A DNA stretch of 53,641 bases, taken from assembly GCA_964458275.1 (NCBI GenBank), contig CAYWIE010000014.1, forward strand, positions 1 to 53,641. The letters are read 5' to 3'. Source of the DNA: HGM04593 sp964458275. GTDB lineage: Bacteria; Bacteroidota; Bacteroidia; Bacteroidales; Bacteroidaceae. Below, piece by piece: positions 9,011 to 15,685 of the stretch. Numbering within the stretch: position 1 is the first letter of the stretch; each line of letters opens with the position of its first letter. Both the position numbers and the translations under genes were made by a program. A model generated the notes under the pieces. That model made no database searches. It saw only the letters and a program-made list of their open reading frames with translations, and had not been told where the DNA came from.

Positions 9011-9181
9011 TCAGATGATGAAGCGCAGAATGTATTCGGCTACTTTCAGTGTCAGTGATACCAGGCCGGCGTATAAGAACGGCTCGCGGCTGTCAACGGT
9101 TATGTAGAGCAGTATCGTAACTACTGCTCCTATCATAAATGTTATGTTGAGTATGTTCCTTATTTTGTCAATAGTGTTCAC
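9011..9181 (-). CDS. 56-aa small membrane protein of the porin operon (GTG start)
   Basis: Reading from GTG at 9181 to TGA at 9011 gives a 56-residue protein beginning VNTIDKIRNILN and ending VAEYILRFII. It has two hydrophobic stretches (about residues 13-28 and 36-53) around a short polar turn (TVDSREP), which fits a two-helix inner-membrane hairpin. An in-frame TAA lies 9 nt upstream, so GTG is the only sensible start. The gene fits tightly between the DUF4468 stop (20 nt) and the porin start (10 nt), as expected for a translated operon member. I recall similar unnamed small proteins in other Bacteroidales beside such porins, but could not check. Function unknown. Confidence 0.8.
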   Translation of the reverse strand: MNTIDKIRNILNITFMIGAVVTILLYITVDSREPFLYAGLVSLTLKVAEYILRFII

Positions 9182-9198
9182 GGCGGATTACTTTAGGT

Positions 9199-9220
9199 AA
9201 CTAATTTATAGAACCTCCCT
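9199..9220 (-). repeat. copy 1 of the TTTATAGAACCTCCC repeat
   Basis: This 22-bp segment is identical to 23553-23574. It covers the stop codon of the DUF4468 gene and encodes its last residues Gly-Gly-Ser-Ile-Asn. It resembles the terminal inverted repeats of the MITE-like element at 23384-23574. Confidence 0.7.
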
Positions 9221-9800
9221 TTATTGCTTGTTCGAGCTCGTTCTTGATCTTGTTCTTAAGATCGATGGTTCTCATTCTGAATTTTCCGGGAATTTTCAGC
9301 ATTTTGGTCTTTTTCTTGTTGAAGGCTTCATCGTCTGTGATGTACTCTTCGGCAGTGAAACGTTGTCCGCCTTTGTTCTCCTCGTCGTACCAATATGATA
9401 TGCGGTACATTTTCATTGTGCAGCTGTTGTCCTTTGCTGTGATGTCGAGGAAGTATGTAATGCGTGTGCGGTCAAGCTCAAGCAACTTCTTGCTGAAGGT
9501 GATGTACTCTTCGCTCTTCACTGTCAGTGTACCGGGAGTTTCCGTGTCGTACTGCTTGAATTTTATTATTTCCGTGTCGGAGAAGCGTTTGTTTATCCAC
9601 TGTTGCGCTTTTGAGAGTATTTCTGTGCTGCTTCCTGTGGCTTGTATCCTCTCTTCGAATACCACTTTGCCGTTGACTACGGGTACTTTGCCGATGCTGT
9701 ATTCTACTTTGTTCGCCTCTTTGTTCTTGCCTTTGAATAGCTGTGCCGATGCTGCTGTTGTCGTGAGCAGCAGCAGGAGAATGGGAATAAACTTTTTCAT
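9201..9800 (-). CDS. DUF4468 domain secreted protein
   Basis: The 199-aa protein starts at the ATG at 9800 with a clear signal peptide (MKKFIPILLLLLTTTAASAQ). Upstream codons in the open frame (to 9857) precede the signal and are unlikely to be translated. The mature part contains KVPVVNGKVVFEERIQATG and AQQWINKRF, typical of DUF4468, a Bacteroidota periplasmic domain of unknown function often found near envelope genes. It is the first gene of the porin operon. Its last five residues, GGSIN, come from a nucleotide repeat shared with the AddA-like gene, so the natural C-terminus may have been altered. Confidence 0.8.
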   Translation of the reverse strand: MKKFIPILLLLLTTTAASAQLFKGKNKEANKVEYSIGKVPVVNGKVVFEERIQATGSSTEILSKAQQWINKRFSDTEIIKFKQYDTETPGTLTVKSEEYITFSKKLLELDRTRITYFLDITAKDNSCTMKMYRISYWYDEENKGGQRFTAEEYITDDEAFNKKKTKMLKIPGKFRMRTIDLKNKIKNELEQAIKGGSIN

Positions 9801-9843
9801 ATTCTTGCTTTTTGTTATACTTCTGTCTGGTGCTTTATTTCTG

Positions 9844-9875
9844 CGAAGATACAACAAATATATGACAAGTGGAAA
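9844..9875 (-). promoter_or_regulatory. promoter of the DUF4468-porin operon
   Basis: On the minus strand the -7 box is TATCTTCG (9844-9851) and the -33 box is TTTC (9872-9875), with 20 nt between. A second box TATATTTG lies at 9855-9862 without a good partner. Confidence 0.5.
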
Positions 9876-9999
9876 TAGCCGGGCGTTAGAGATTGTTTAA
9901 ATTTTGTCAAGTATGTGTGATTATTGCTCTGCTCAATGACGGAAAGGGCATTCCTGAGCCTGATTTATGCCGTTTCATTCCTCTTTCATGCGATAAAAT

Positions 10000-10031
10000 A
10001 CCGGCGACCAAATCACATTTTGGTCGCCGGT
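10000..10031 (-). terminator. intrinsic terminator of the RNase G gene
   Basis: A 13-bp perfect stem (10000-10012 with 10019-10031) and 6-nt loop lie just past the stop at 10035. On the minus strand it is followed by TTTTAT. Confidence 0.85.
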
Positions 10032-10034
10032 GTG

Positions 10035-11612
10035 TTACTTCATTTCGATTTCTTCTTTCATGTCCAACTCCTTGCCGTTGGAATCGATGAATTTGTATTC
10101 GAGGTAAGCAAGACTCTGGTCGGGGATAACGCGTACTCCGAAGCCGTACTTGAATTGCCATTTTCGCAACATCGATGGCAATCCTTTGTTGATGTATGCT
10201 GCTACATACGGATGTACATAGAGCCTGAATTTCTTTATCCCGACACTGTTCACCAATCTGTCGATTTTGCTCTCCAAAGTGTCCGTGAAGAGTATCGATG
10301 AGCGTACTTTACCTTTTCCGAAACAGGTGGGGCATACCTCCTCCACCGGGATGTCAATTGCCGGACGTACCCTTTGGCGGGTTATCTGCATCAGTCCGAA
10401 TTTGCTAAGTGGCAGAATGTTGTGTTTTGCACGGTCTTTCTCCATGTTCTGTACCATGCGTTCGTATAGCGCTTGGCGGTTTTCCGACTTGTCCATGTCG
10501 ATGAAATCGACTACTATGATGCCGCCCATGTCGCGCAGCCGCAATTGCCGTGCCAATTCATCGGCAGCGCCGAGGTTTACCTCCAGCGCGTTCTCTTCTT
10601 GGGTGAGTGCGCTTTTGCGCGAACGGTTGCCGCTGTTGACATCTACCACATGAAGGGCCTCTGTGTGTTCTATCACCAGATATGCTCCTCCTTTGTATGA
10701 AACAATCTTACCGAACGTCGACTTTATCTGTCTGGTTATTCCGAAGTTGTCGAATATCGACAATTCTCCTTTGTATAGCTTTACAATCTCCTTGCGCTCC
10801 GGGGCTATCAACGATACATAGTTGAGTATGTCGTTGTATGTGTTTTCGTCGTTCACGTATATGTGTTCATACGATGGGTTGAAGAGGTCTCGCAGCAGTG
10901 CGATTGTTCTGTTAGATTCTTCGTGTACGACGGTGGGGGGCTTGGTCGCTCTTTGTGTCCTTGTTACCATTGCTTCCCATGCTGCCACAAGCGTGCGCAG
11001 CTCGTTGTCGAGCTCTGCCACACGTTTGCCCTCGGCTACTGTGCGCACTATTATTCCGAAATTTTTCGGTTTGATGCTTTGGAGCAGTTGTTTGAGACGG
11101 GTGCGCTCTTCGGGTGATTTTATTTTTGACGATACGGATACCTTGTCTTCAAATGGTATCAGTATGAGAAAGCGTCCCGCAAAAGAGAGTTCGCCGGTGA
11201 GTCGAGGACCTTTCGTGTTTATCGGTTCCTTTGTTATCTGTACGAGAACCTCCTGACCGGTCTCTAAAGCATCTGAGATGTTTCCCTCTTTTGATTTGTC
11301 GGGCAGTATGCTGGCCTTTGATATCGGGAAACTCTTTTTTCTGTCGCTGGTAATCTGTTTCAGATATTTCTGAATAGAGTAAAATTGCTCTCCTAAATCG
11401 AGATAGTGAAGAAAGGCTTCTTTCCCTGAACCTACATCTACGAAGCAGGCGTTCAGTCCGGGCATTATCTTTTTTACTCTGCCCAGATATATGTTGCCTA
11501 CCGAGAATGATACATTTTGTTCTTCCTTGTGAAACTCCATCAGCAGGTTGTCTTCGGTAATGGCGATGGAGACCTCTTGGGGTTGAACATTGATTACAAG
11601 TTCACTTGTCAC
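10035..11612 (-). CDS. rng: ribonuclease G / E family
   Basis: This 525-aa endoribonuclease acts in rRNA maturation and mRNA turnover. The N-terminus has the S1-type RNA-binding segment (GNIYLGRVKKIMPGLNACFVDVGSGKEAFLH). The central catalytic core includes HVVDVNSGNR and DFIDMDKSENR with the Mg-binding aspartates. The zinc-link cysteines are in CPTCFGKGKV (about residues 434-443). Length fits RNase G rather than the long RNase E with a scaffold tail. It lies downstream of HU and the 30-aa basic protein on the same strand, separated from them by a leader with an inverted repeat, so it may be partly co-transcribed with them. Confidence 0.95.
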   Translation of the reverse strand: MTSELVINVQPQEVSIAITEDNLLMEFHKEEQNVSFSVGNIYLGRVKKIMPGLNACFVDVGSGKEAFLHYLDLGEQFYSIQKYLKQITSDRKKSFPISKASILPDKSKEGNISDALETGQEVLVQITKEPINTKGPRLTGELSFAGRFLILIPFEDKVSVSSKIKSPEERTRLKQLLQSIKPKNFGIIVRTVAEGKRVAELDNELRTLVAAWEAMVTRTQRATKPPTVVHEESNRTIALLRDLFNPSYEHIYVNDENTYNDILNYVSLIAPERKEIVKLYKGELSIFDNFGITRQIKSTFGKIVSYKGGAYLVIEHTEALHVVDVNSGNRSRKSALTQEENALEVNLGAADELARQLRLRDMGGIIVVDFIDMDKSENRQALYERMVQNMEKDRAKHNILPLSKFGLMQITRQRVRPAIDIPVEEVCPTCFGKGKVRSSILFTDTLESKIDRLVNSVGIKKFRLYVHPYVAAYINKGLPSMLRKWQFKYGFGVRVIPDQSLAYLEYKFIDSNGKELDMKEEIEMK

Positions 11613-11686
11613 TATTCTTTGGTTTATTAGGTTAGATTCTGTCCTTCTTTAAGGCGGGGACTTGTCCTTTTCGGGGTGGTCTTAAA

Positions 11687-11740
11687 ACAAAGAACAAACT
11701 TGAAAAGTCTAATGATAGGTCTTGCAAGTCTGTTCTTTGT
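11687..11740. promoter_or_regulatory. inverted repeat in the rng leader
   Basis: ACAAAGAACA (11687-11696) pairs with TGTTCTTTGT (11731-11740), and the adjoining ACTTG and CAAGT extend the stem. It lies between the stop of the 30-aa gene and the start of rng. No strong T-run follows, so attenuation or RNA processing (RNase E genes are often autoregulated through their leader) is as likely as termination. Confidence 0.45.
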
Positions 11741-11753
11741 GTCTGTTAGGCAA

Positions 11754-11846
11754 TTACTTTTTGCTCTTATGCCTATTCTTTCTCAATCTTTTTTTACGCT
11801 TGTGCGTAGACATCTTATGTCTTTTTTTCTTTTTTCCGCTGGGCAT
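11754..11846 (-). CDS. 30-aa basic protein, AURKAIP1/COX24 (mS38-like) family
   Basis: ATG at 11846 to TAA at 11754 encodes 30 residues of which more than half are Lys, Arg or His (MPSGKKKKRHKMSTHKRKKR, ending HKSKK). This composition and the HKRKKRLRKNRHK core match the short COX24/AURKAIP1 C-terminal domain proteins of Bacteroidota. Their mitochondrial relative is small-subunit protein mS38, so a structural role on the 30S subunit is likely by homology. It lies 30 nt downstream of HU in the same direction. Confidence 0.85.
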   Translation of the reverse strand: MPSGKKKKRHKMSTHKRKKRLRKNRHKSKK

Positions 11847-11876
11847 AGTTAATAAATTGTTTTATGAATACTTATG

Positions 11877-12155
11877 TTATTTGTTTTTTACTTCCTGAAC
11901 AAATGTCTTCGCAGGCTTGAATGCGGGGATGTTGTGCGCGGGTATGATGAGTGTTGTCTCCTTGTGGATGTCGCGAGCTGTCTTCTCTGCTCTTTTCTTG
12001 ATTATGAATGAACCGAAACCACGAAGATAAACAGGCTCTTGGTTTATCAAAGATTCTTTAATAACTTCCATGAATGTCTCAACTGTAGAGAGTACAACGG
12101 CTTTTTCAACGCCGGTTTTCTTTGCAATCTCATTTACAACCTCTGCTTTTGTCAT
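11877..12155 (-). CDS. HU family DNA-binding protein
   Basis: The 92-aa protein has the HU/IHF fold signature: MTKAEVVNEIAKKTG at the N-terminus, then VYLRGFGSF near residues 43-51. The beta-arm carries IPAHNIPAFKPAKTF, including the conserved proline that intercalates in DNA. It bends and compacts nucleoid DNA. The preceding promoter is one of the clearest in the window. Confidence 0.95.
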   Translation of the reverse strand: MTKAEVVNEIAKKTGVEKAVVLSTVETFMEVIKESLINQEPVYLRGFGSFIIKKRAEKTARDIHKETTLIIPAHNIPAFKPAKTFVQEVKNK

Positions 12156-12208
12156 ATTGTTTATCGTTTTAATTTATATTTGAATTGTTCGTTTTATTTT
12201 TCGAACTG

Positions 12209-12240
12209 CAAATATATTGCTTTTTTTGCTTTTGTAGAAA
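12209..12240 (-). promoter_or_regulatory. promoter of the HU gene
   Basis: On the minus strand TATATTTG (12209-12216) is a perfect -7 box, and TTTC (12237-12240) lies 20 nt upstream. The leader is about 45 nt. Confidence 0.7.
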
Positions 12241-12361
12241 TTTAAAGGCCTTTTTTTGAAAAAAAAACATTCTCTCGCTCACTTTTGGGGCTTTTCTCTT
12301 GTTGGTTTTCTCCGATTCTCTTCTTCTTTTATATTATAATAAATTCAAACAGTTTGTAAAT

Positions 12362-12407
12362 TATACTGCACTCGCTGTGAAAATATTCAAGCAAGCTTGA
12401 TATTTTT
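12362..12407 (+). repeat. direct repeat A, copy 1 (46 bp)
   Basis: Identical to 12517-12562. It begins TATACTGCACTCGCTGTG and contains the near-palindrome ATTCAAGCAAGCTTGAT, able to form a stem-loop. Confidence 0.9.
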
Positions 12408-12475
12408 GCTTTCAGCGAAGTTTAGCTACGTTCATTGCGTGTAAAAATGAATTTTTACCCATTCTCTTGCACAAC

Positions 12476-12500
12476 TTTCGCTCGTTTGTTAGTATATTTG
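12476..12500 (+). repeat. direct repeat B, copy 1 with promoter box
   Basis: TTTCGCTCGTTTGTTAG followed by TATATTTG (12493-12500), identical to 12561-12585. The TATATTTG would serve as an upstream duplicate of the ssb promoter. Confidence 0.85.
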
Positions 12501-12516
12501 TCGTAAACGACGAATA

Positions 12517-12562
12517 TATACTGCACTCGCTGTGAAAATATTCAAGCAAGCTTGATATTTTT
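12517..12562 (+). repeat. direct repeat A, copy 2 (46 bp)
   Basis: Exact copy of 12362-12407. Here repeat B follows immediately, so A and B together form one block: CTGCACTCGCTGT, stem-loop, TTTCGCTCG, promoter box. Confidence 0.9.
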
Positions 12563-12585
12563 TCGCTCGTTTGTTAGTATATTTG
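12561..12585 (+). promoter_or_regulatory. repeat B copy 2, likely ssb promoter
   Basis: TATATTTG (12578-12585) is a perfect -7 box, 29 nt before the ssb ATG. A TTG at 12552-12554, inside the stem-loop of repeat A, is the best -33 candidate but its 23-nt spacing is long. Confidence 0.55.
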
Positions 12586-12614
12586 CAGAATAATTATGAA
12601 TAAGCTAAACAGTT

Positions 12615-12980
12615 ATGTCTGTAAATAAAGTAATTCTTATAGGTAATGTGGGTAAAGACCCCGAAGTCAGACACCTTGACAGGAATATGGCTGTTGCCAC
12701 TGTCGCTCTTGCAACAACCGAACGAGGATATACATTGCAGAACGGCACACAGGTCCCCGACCGCACCGAATGGCACAATATCGTATTGTGGGGCAGAATG
12801 GCTGATGTCGTTGAGAGGTATGTACGCAAGGGTGACAAATTGTACATCGAGGGCAAGATAAGAACCACTACTTATGAGGACCAGACAGGAATACGCCGCT
12901 ATCGCGTAGAAATTCATGCCGACAATATGGAGATGTTGTCATACAGGTCGGCAAACGGCCAGGGCGGCGAGAACAAATAA
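12615..12980 (+). CDS. ssb: single-stranded DNA-binding protein
   Basis: This 121-aa OB-fold protein has typical SSB segments: NKVILIGNVGKDPEVR, FATT-type strand VATVALATTE, RTEWHNIVLWGRMADVVERYVRKGDKLYIEGKI, then YRVEIHADNMEML. It binds ssDNA in replication and repair. It ends ...SANGQGGENK, so the acidic C-terminal tip that recruits partner proteins in most bacterial SSBs is missing. It may be a short secondary SSB. It lies 46 nt upstream of gldE, the usual Bacteroidales order. Confidence 0.95.
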   Translation: MSVNKVILIGNVGKDPEVRHLDRNMAVATVALATTERGYTLQNGTQVPDRTEWHNIVLWGRMADVVERYVRKGDKLYIEGKIRTTTYEDQTGIRRYRVEIHADNMEMLSYRSANGQGGENK

Positions 12981-13026
12981 CTGTTGCCTGGTGTTGTAAC
13001 TCTTTGTTTTATTAATATCTAATTAA

Positions 13027-14379
13027 ATGGACTATTTAGCTGCCGTGCAGCCTGCATATTTTATATTATCGAGTATAGTTTTTAATGCGCCTTCTTTGAC
13101 GGCAATAGTAGCCTTTGTGCTTGCAATTTTCTTGTTGATGGCATCGGCTTTTGTCTCTGCATCCGAAATAGCGTTCTTCTCTCTGGATGCTTCGGACATG
13201 GAAGAACTGGACGAGGAGAAGAGTGTGTCAGATAAAAGATTGCTGGCGCTGTCGTCGCATCCCGAACGTCTGCTGGCAACGATTCTCATTTCAAACAATT
13301 TGGTCAATGTGGCTATTGTCATGTTGCTCAATTTCTTCTTTATGGAAGTGCTCGATTTTTCGAACGCTCCTGAGTGGGTTGAATTTCTGTTGCTGACAGT
13401 TGTCCTCTCTTTCTTGCTGCTGCTCTTCGGCGAGGTGATGCCTAAGATATATTCCAAGAACAACGTGTTGAAGTTTGCCAGATTCGCTTCACACGGCCTC
13501 TATTATCTCTTTCACATTCTGGCACCGTTCGCCAAGTTGCTTGTCCGTATTACAGCAATATCGGACCGTGTCGTTTCGAAGAAGAGTGTAACTCTCTCGG
13601 TAGACGAACTGGAACAGGCACTGGAACTTACCGATAAAAAAGAGATAGGTGAACAACGTAAAATGTTGCAGGGCATTATTCGTTTCGGTGATGAAACCGT
13701 TACGGATATTATGACATCCCGTCTGGATATGGTCATGCTCGACATGGATGCTCCTTATAGCGAGGTGTTGCGTTGCGCAGCCGAAAATGCCTATTCGCGC
13801 ATTCCCGTCTATTCCGGCAGTCAGGATGATGTCCGCGGAGTTCTGTATATAAAGGACCTGTTGCCTTATCTTGACGAAAATGATGATTATAAATGGAAAT
13901 CACTTATACGTCCTCCCTATTTTGTCCCCCCGACAAAGAAAATTGACGACCTGTTGTGCGATTTCCAATCCGAGCGTGTGCATATGGCGATAGTAGTCGA
14001 TGAGTTCGGAGGAGTGTTAGGTCTTGTAACGTTAGAGGACATTATAGAAGAAATTGTAGGTGAGATAAACGATGAATTTGACGACATCAAAGAGCCATAC
14101 GAACGGATAGGCAAGAATAAAGTCCTGTTCGACGGCAAGGTGCTGCTCGCCGATTTCTATAAGATAATGAACCTCGATGCCGATGATTTCGAGGATGCAG
14201 CCGGTGGAGCAGATTCTCTTGCAGGGCTTTTGCTTGAGATTAAAAGCGAATTTCCGTCGCTGAACGAGGAGATTGTTTGCAACGGGCTGATATTTAAAGT
14301 GATGCAGCGCGGAAAGAACCGTATCTCCAAAATAATGGTCATTGCGCCAGAAGCTACGGATTCCGACAATAAACAGTGA
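13027..14379 (+). CDS. gldE: GldE-like CNNM/CBS-domain membrane protein
   Basis: The 450-aa protein has an N-terminal CNNM-type membrane domain with four hydrophobic helices (first at about 22-47, motif SAFVSASEIAFFSL). It then has a CBS pair (VTDIMTSRLDMV and VHMAIVVDEFGGVLGLVTLEDI) and a C-terminal CorC/HlyC transporter-associated domain. In gliding Bacteroidota the homologue is GldE; in non-gliding members the gene is retained and may serve ion homeostasis. The position between ssb and a phosphopantetheinyl transferase supports the GldE assignment over a generic hemolysin-family transporter. Confidence 0.9.
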   Translation: MDYLAAVQPAYFILSSIVFNAPSLTAIVAFVLAIFLLMASAFVSASEIAFFSLDASDMEELDEEKSVSDKRLLALSSHPERLLATILISNNLVNVAIVMLLNFFFMEVLDFSNAPEWVEFLLLTVVLSFLLLLFGEVMPKIYSKNNVLKFARFASHGLYYLFHILAPFAKLLVRITAISDRVVSKKSVTLSVDELEQALELTDKKEIGEQRKMLQGIIRFGDETVTDIMTSRLDMVMLDMDAPYSEVLRCAAENAYSRIPVYSGSQDDVRGVLYIKDLLPYLDENDDYKWKSLIRPPYFVPPTKKIDDLLCDFQSERVHMAIVVDEFGGVLGLVTLEDIIEEIVGEINDEFDDIKEPYERIGKNKVLFDGKVLLADFYKIMNLDADDFEDAAGGADSLAGLLLEIKSEFPSLNEEIVCNGLIFKVMQRGKNRISKIMVIAPEATDSDNKQ

Positions 14380-14382
14380 TTG

Positions 14383-15060
14383 ATGCATTGCCACATTCAT
14401 TATAAGGACGAAAGGCTGGAGTGGGCTGTCTATGAATACGACGAGGATTTTGCTGCTCTCTCCTCGCTTTGTACCTCTTCCCAGACAGAATATGCAGTAG
14501 AGAATTTCAAGAGCGGGAAGAGACGTTGCGAATGGCTGGCAACGCGATTGGCGCTCCGCGAACTTTCGGGCAACGATATTTGTGTCGCTTATACGTCTGA
14601 GGGCAAGCCGTACCGTGAGGATGGTGAGGGATATCTCAGTTTGTCCCATTCGGGACATTTTGTTGCAGTTGCTCTTCACAAGGATTGCGATATTGGCATT
14701 GATGTTGAGCTTCGTTCGTCGAGAATCGCTGCAATAAGAGGCAGAGTGCTTTCCGATGTAGAAGAGAAGGGGCTTGACAGATGCAGCGAAGCTGATGCGT
14801 TGCTGTTGCATTGGTCGGCAAAAGAGAGTTTTTATAAGATAATAGGAAACATGGGCGGCAGTTTTACGGAGAGTTTCAGAATATCTCCTTTTAAAGTTGT
14901 GAAGAACGGCTCTTTCGGAATTTCGTATATAAAAGCCGGAGAGACTCTCAAACGTTGCTCTGTCGGCTATCTTGTTTCGGATGAATTTGTAGTTACATGT
15001 TGTGTAGACAGCTTCCAAGAAGTTTTATCTCTGCCGTGTAATCAAAAACAGTCCAAATGA
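14383..15060 (+). CDS. 4'-phosphopantetheinyl transferase (Sfp type)
   Basis: This 225-aa enzyme attaches the phosphopantetheine arm of CoA to a serine of carrier proteins. The catalytic signatures are present: GIDVE (Mg-binding) and WSAKESFYK, plus the substrate-pocket LSLSHSG. I start it at ATG 14383. The frame also has TTG at 14380 directly after the gldE stop (14379), so the two genes are translationally coupled. It may modify fatty-acid ACP or a secondary-metabolite carrier; no carrier gene is nearby. Confidence 0.9.
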   Translation: MHCHIHYKDERLEWAVYEYDEDFAALSSLCTSSQTEYAVENFKSGKRRCEWLATRLALRELSGNDICVAYTSEGKPYREDGEGYLSLSHSGHFVAVALHKDCDIGIDVELRSSRIAAIRGRVLSDVEEKGLDRCSEADALLLHWSAKESFYKIIGNMGGSFTESFRISPFKVVKNGSFGISYIKAGETLKRCSVGYLVSDEFVVTCCVDSFQEVLSLPCNQKQSK

Positions 15061-15100
15061 TGTTTTTATATTATAATACAACCATCCAAAAAGTAGAGTT

Positions 15101-15685
15101 ATGATGCACTTGCTTATCCGCAGTCTCTCTATGGCTGCAATCGGTATTCTGCTTCTGATGTTCAGAGAAGAAGCCATGCCCTTTATTGTAATGTGTGTCG
15201 GGGCATTGTTCGCTGTTCCGTCGCTGTTTGCACTTGTCGCAACCTTCGTGCCGTTTTTCAAACGCAAGGCAGGAAACTCGGTTTTCCCCGTAATTACAGC
15301 CATTATTGCAGGCGGAAGCCTTGCGCTCGGATTGTGGATGATGCTCGAACCTGCATTCTTCGTGGCAATATTGATGACAATGTTGGGCGTGCTGATGATT
15401 ATAGCCGGAGCATCACAGATGTTCACCTTGTTGTCGGCAAGAAGGGCGGTCAATCTCTCCACGATGATGTATATTCTTCCGCTGATGCTGATAGTTGCCG
15501 GCATAGTAGTACTTTACAATCCGTTCGGAGTGGCGTCCTTGCCGTTCCTTGTCATCGGTGTCGGCACCATTCTGGCAGCATTGTCCGACATAATAAATAC
15601 CATATACATACATCTGCGCAGACGCAAGACTGCCGGCAACGATGCTGTCGTTGAAGTTACCATAGAGGGCGAGAACAATGAATGA
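15101..15685 (+). CDS. DUF308 (HdeD-like) membrane protein
   Basis: The 194-aa protein has about six hydrophobic helices in paired hairpins, the DUF308 pattern, ending in a charged cytoplasmic tail (LRRRKTAGND...). HdeD of E. coli is linked to acid resistance, but most DUF308 members have no known role. The start may be either of two adjacent ATGs (15101 or 15104). It overlaps the next gene by 8 nt, so they are co-transcribed. Confidence 0.8.
   Translation: MMHLLIRSLSMAAIGILLLMFREEAMPFIVMCVGALFAVPSLFALVATFVPFFKRKAGNSVFPVITAIIAGGSLALGLWMMLEPAFFVAILMTMLGVLMIIAGASQMFTLLSARRAVNLSTMMYILPLMLIVAGIVVLYNPFGVASLPFLVIGVGTILAALSDIINTIYIHLRRRKTAGNDAVVEVTIEGENNE

Larger units (their letters stand above)
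12241..12614. other. gene-free, repeat-rich gap between HU and ssb
   Basis: No protein gene is supported here. The gap contains two 46-bp direct repeats, two 25-bp direct repeats that each carry a TATATTTG promoter box, a GTAAAAAT-ga-ATTTTTAC hairpin (12441-12458) and an AAATTCAAACAGTTTGTAAA word near 12341-12360 that resembles fold-back element ends seen elsewhere. In several Bacteroidales, as I recall, mutY lies directly upstream of ssb-gldE; no trace of it is visible here. Confidence 0.6.

Noticed and set aside
12362..12585. Direct repeats upstream of ssb as a CRISPR array
   Set aside because: There are only two copies of each unit, with unequal spacing and promoter boxes inside, and no similarity to the predicted repeat of the Cas9 locus.
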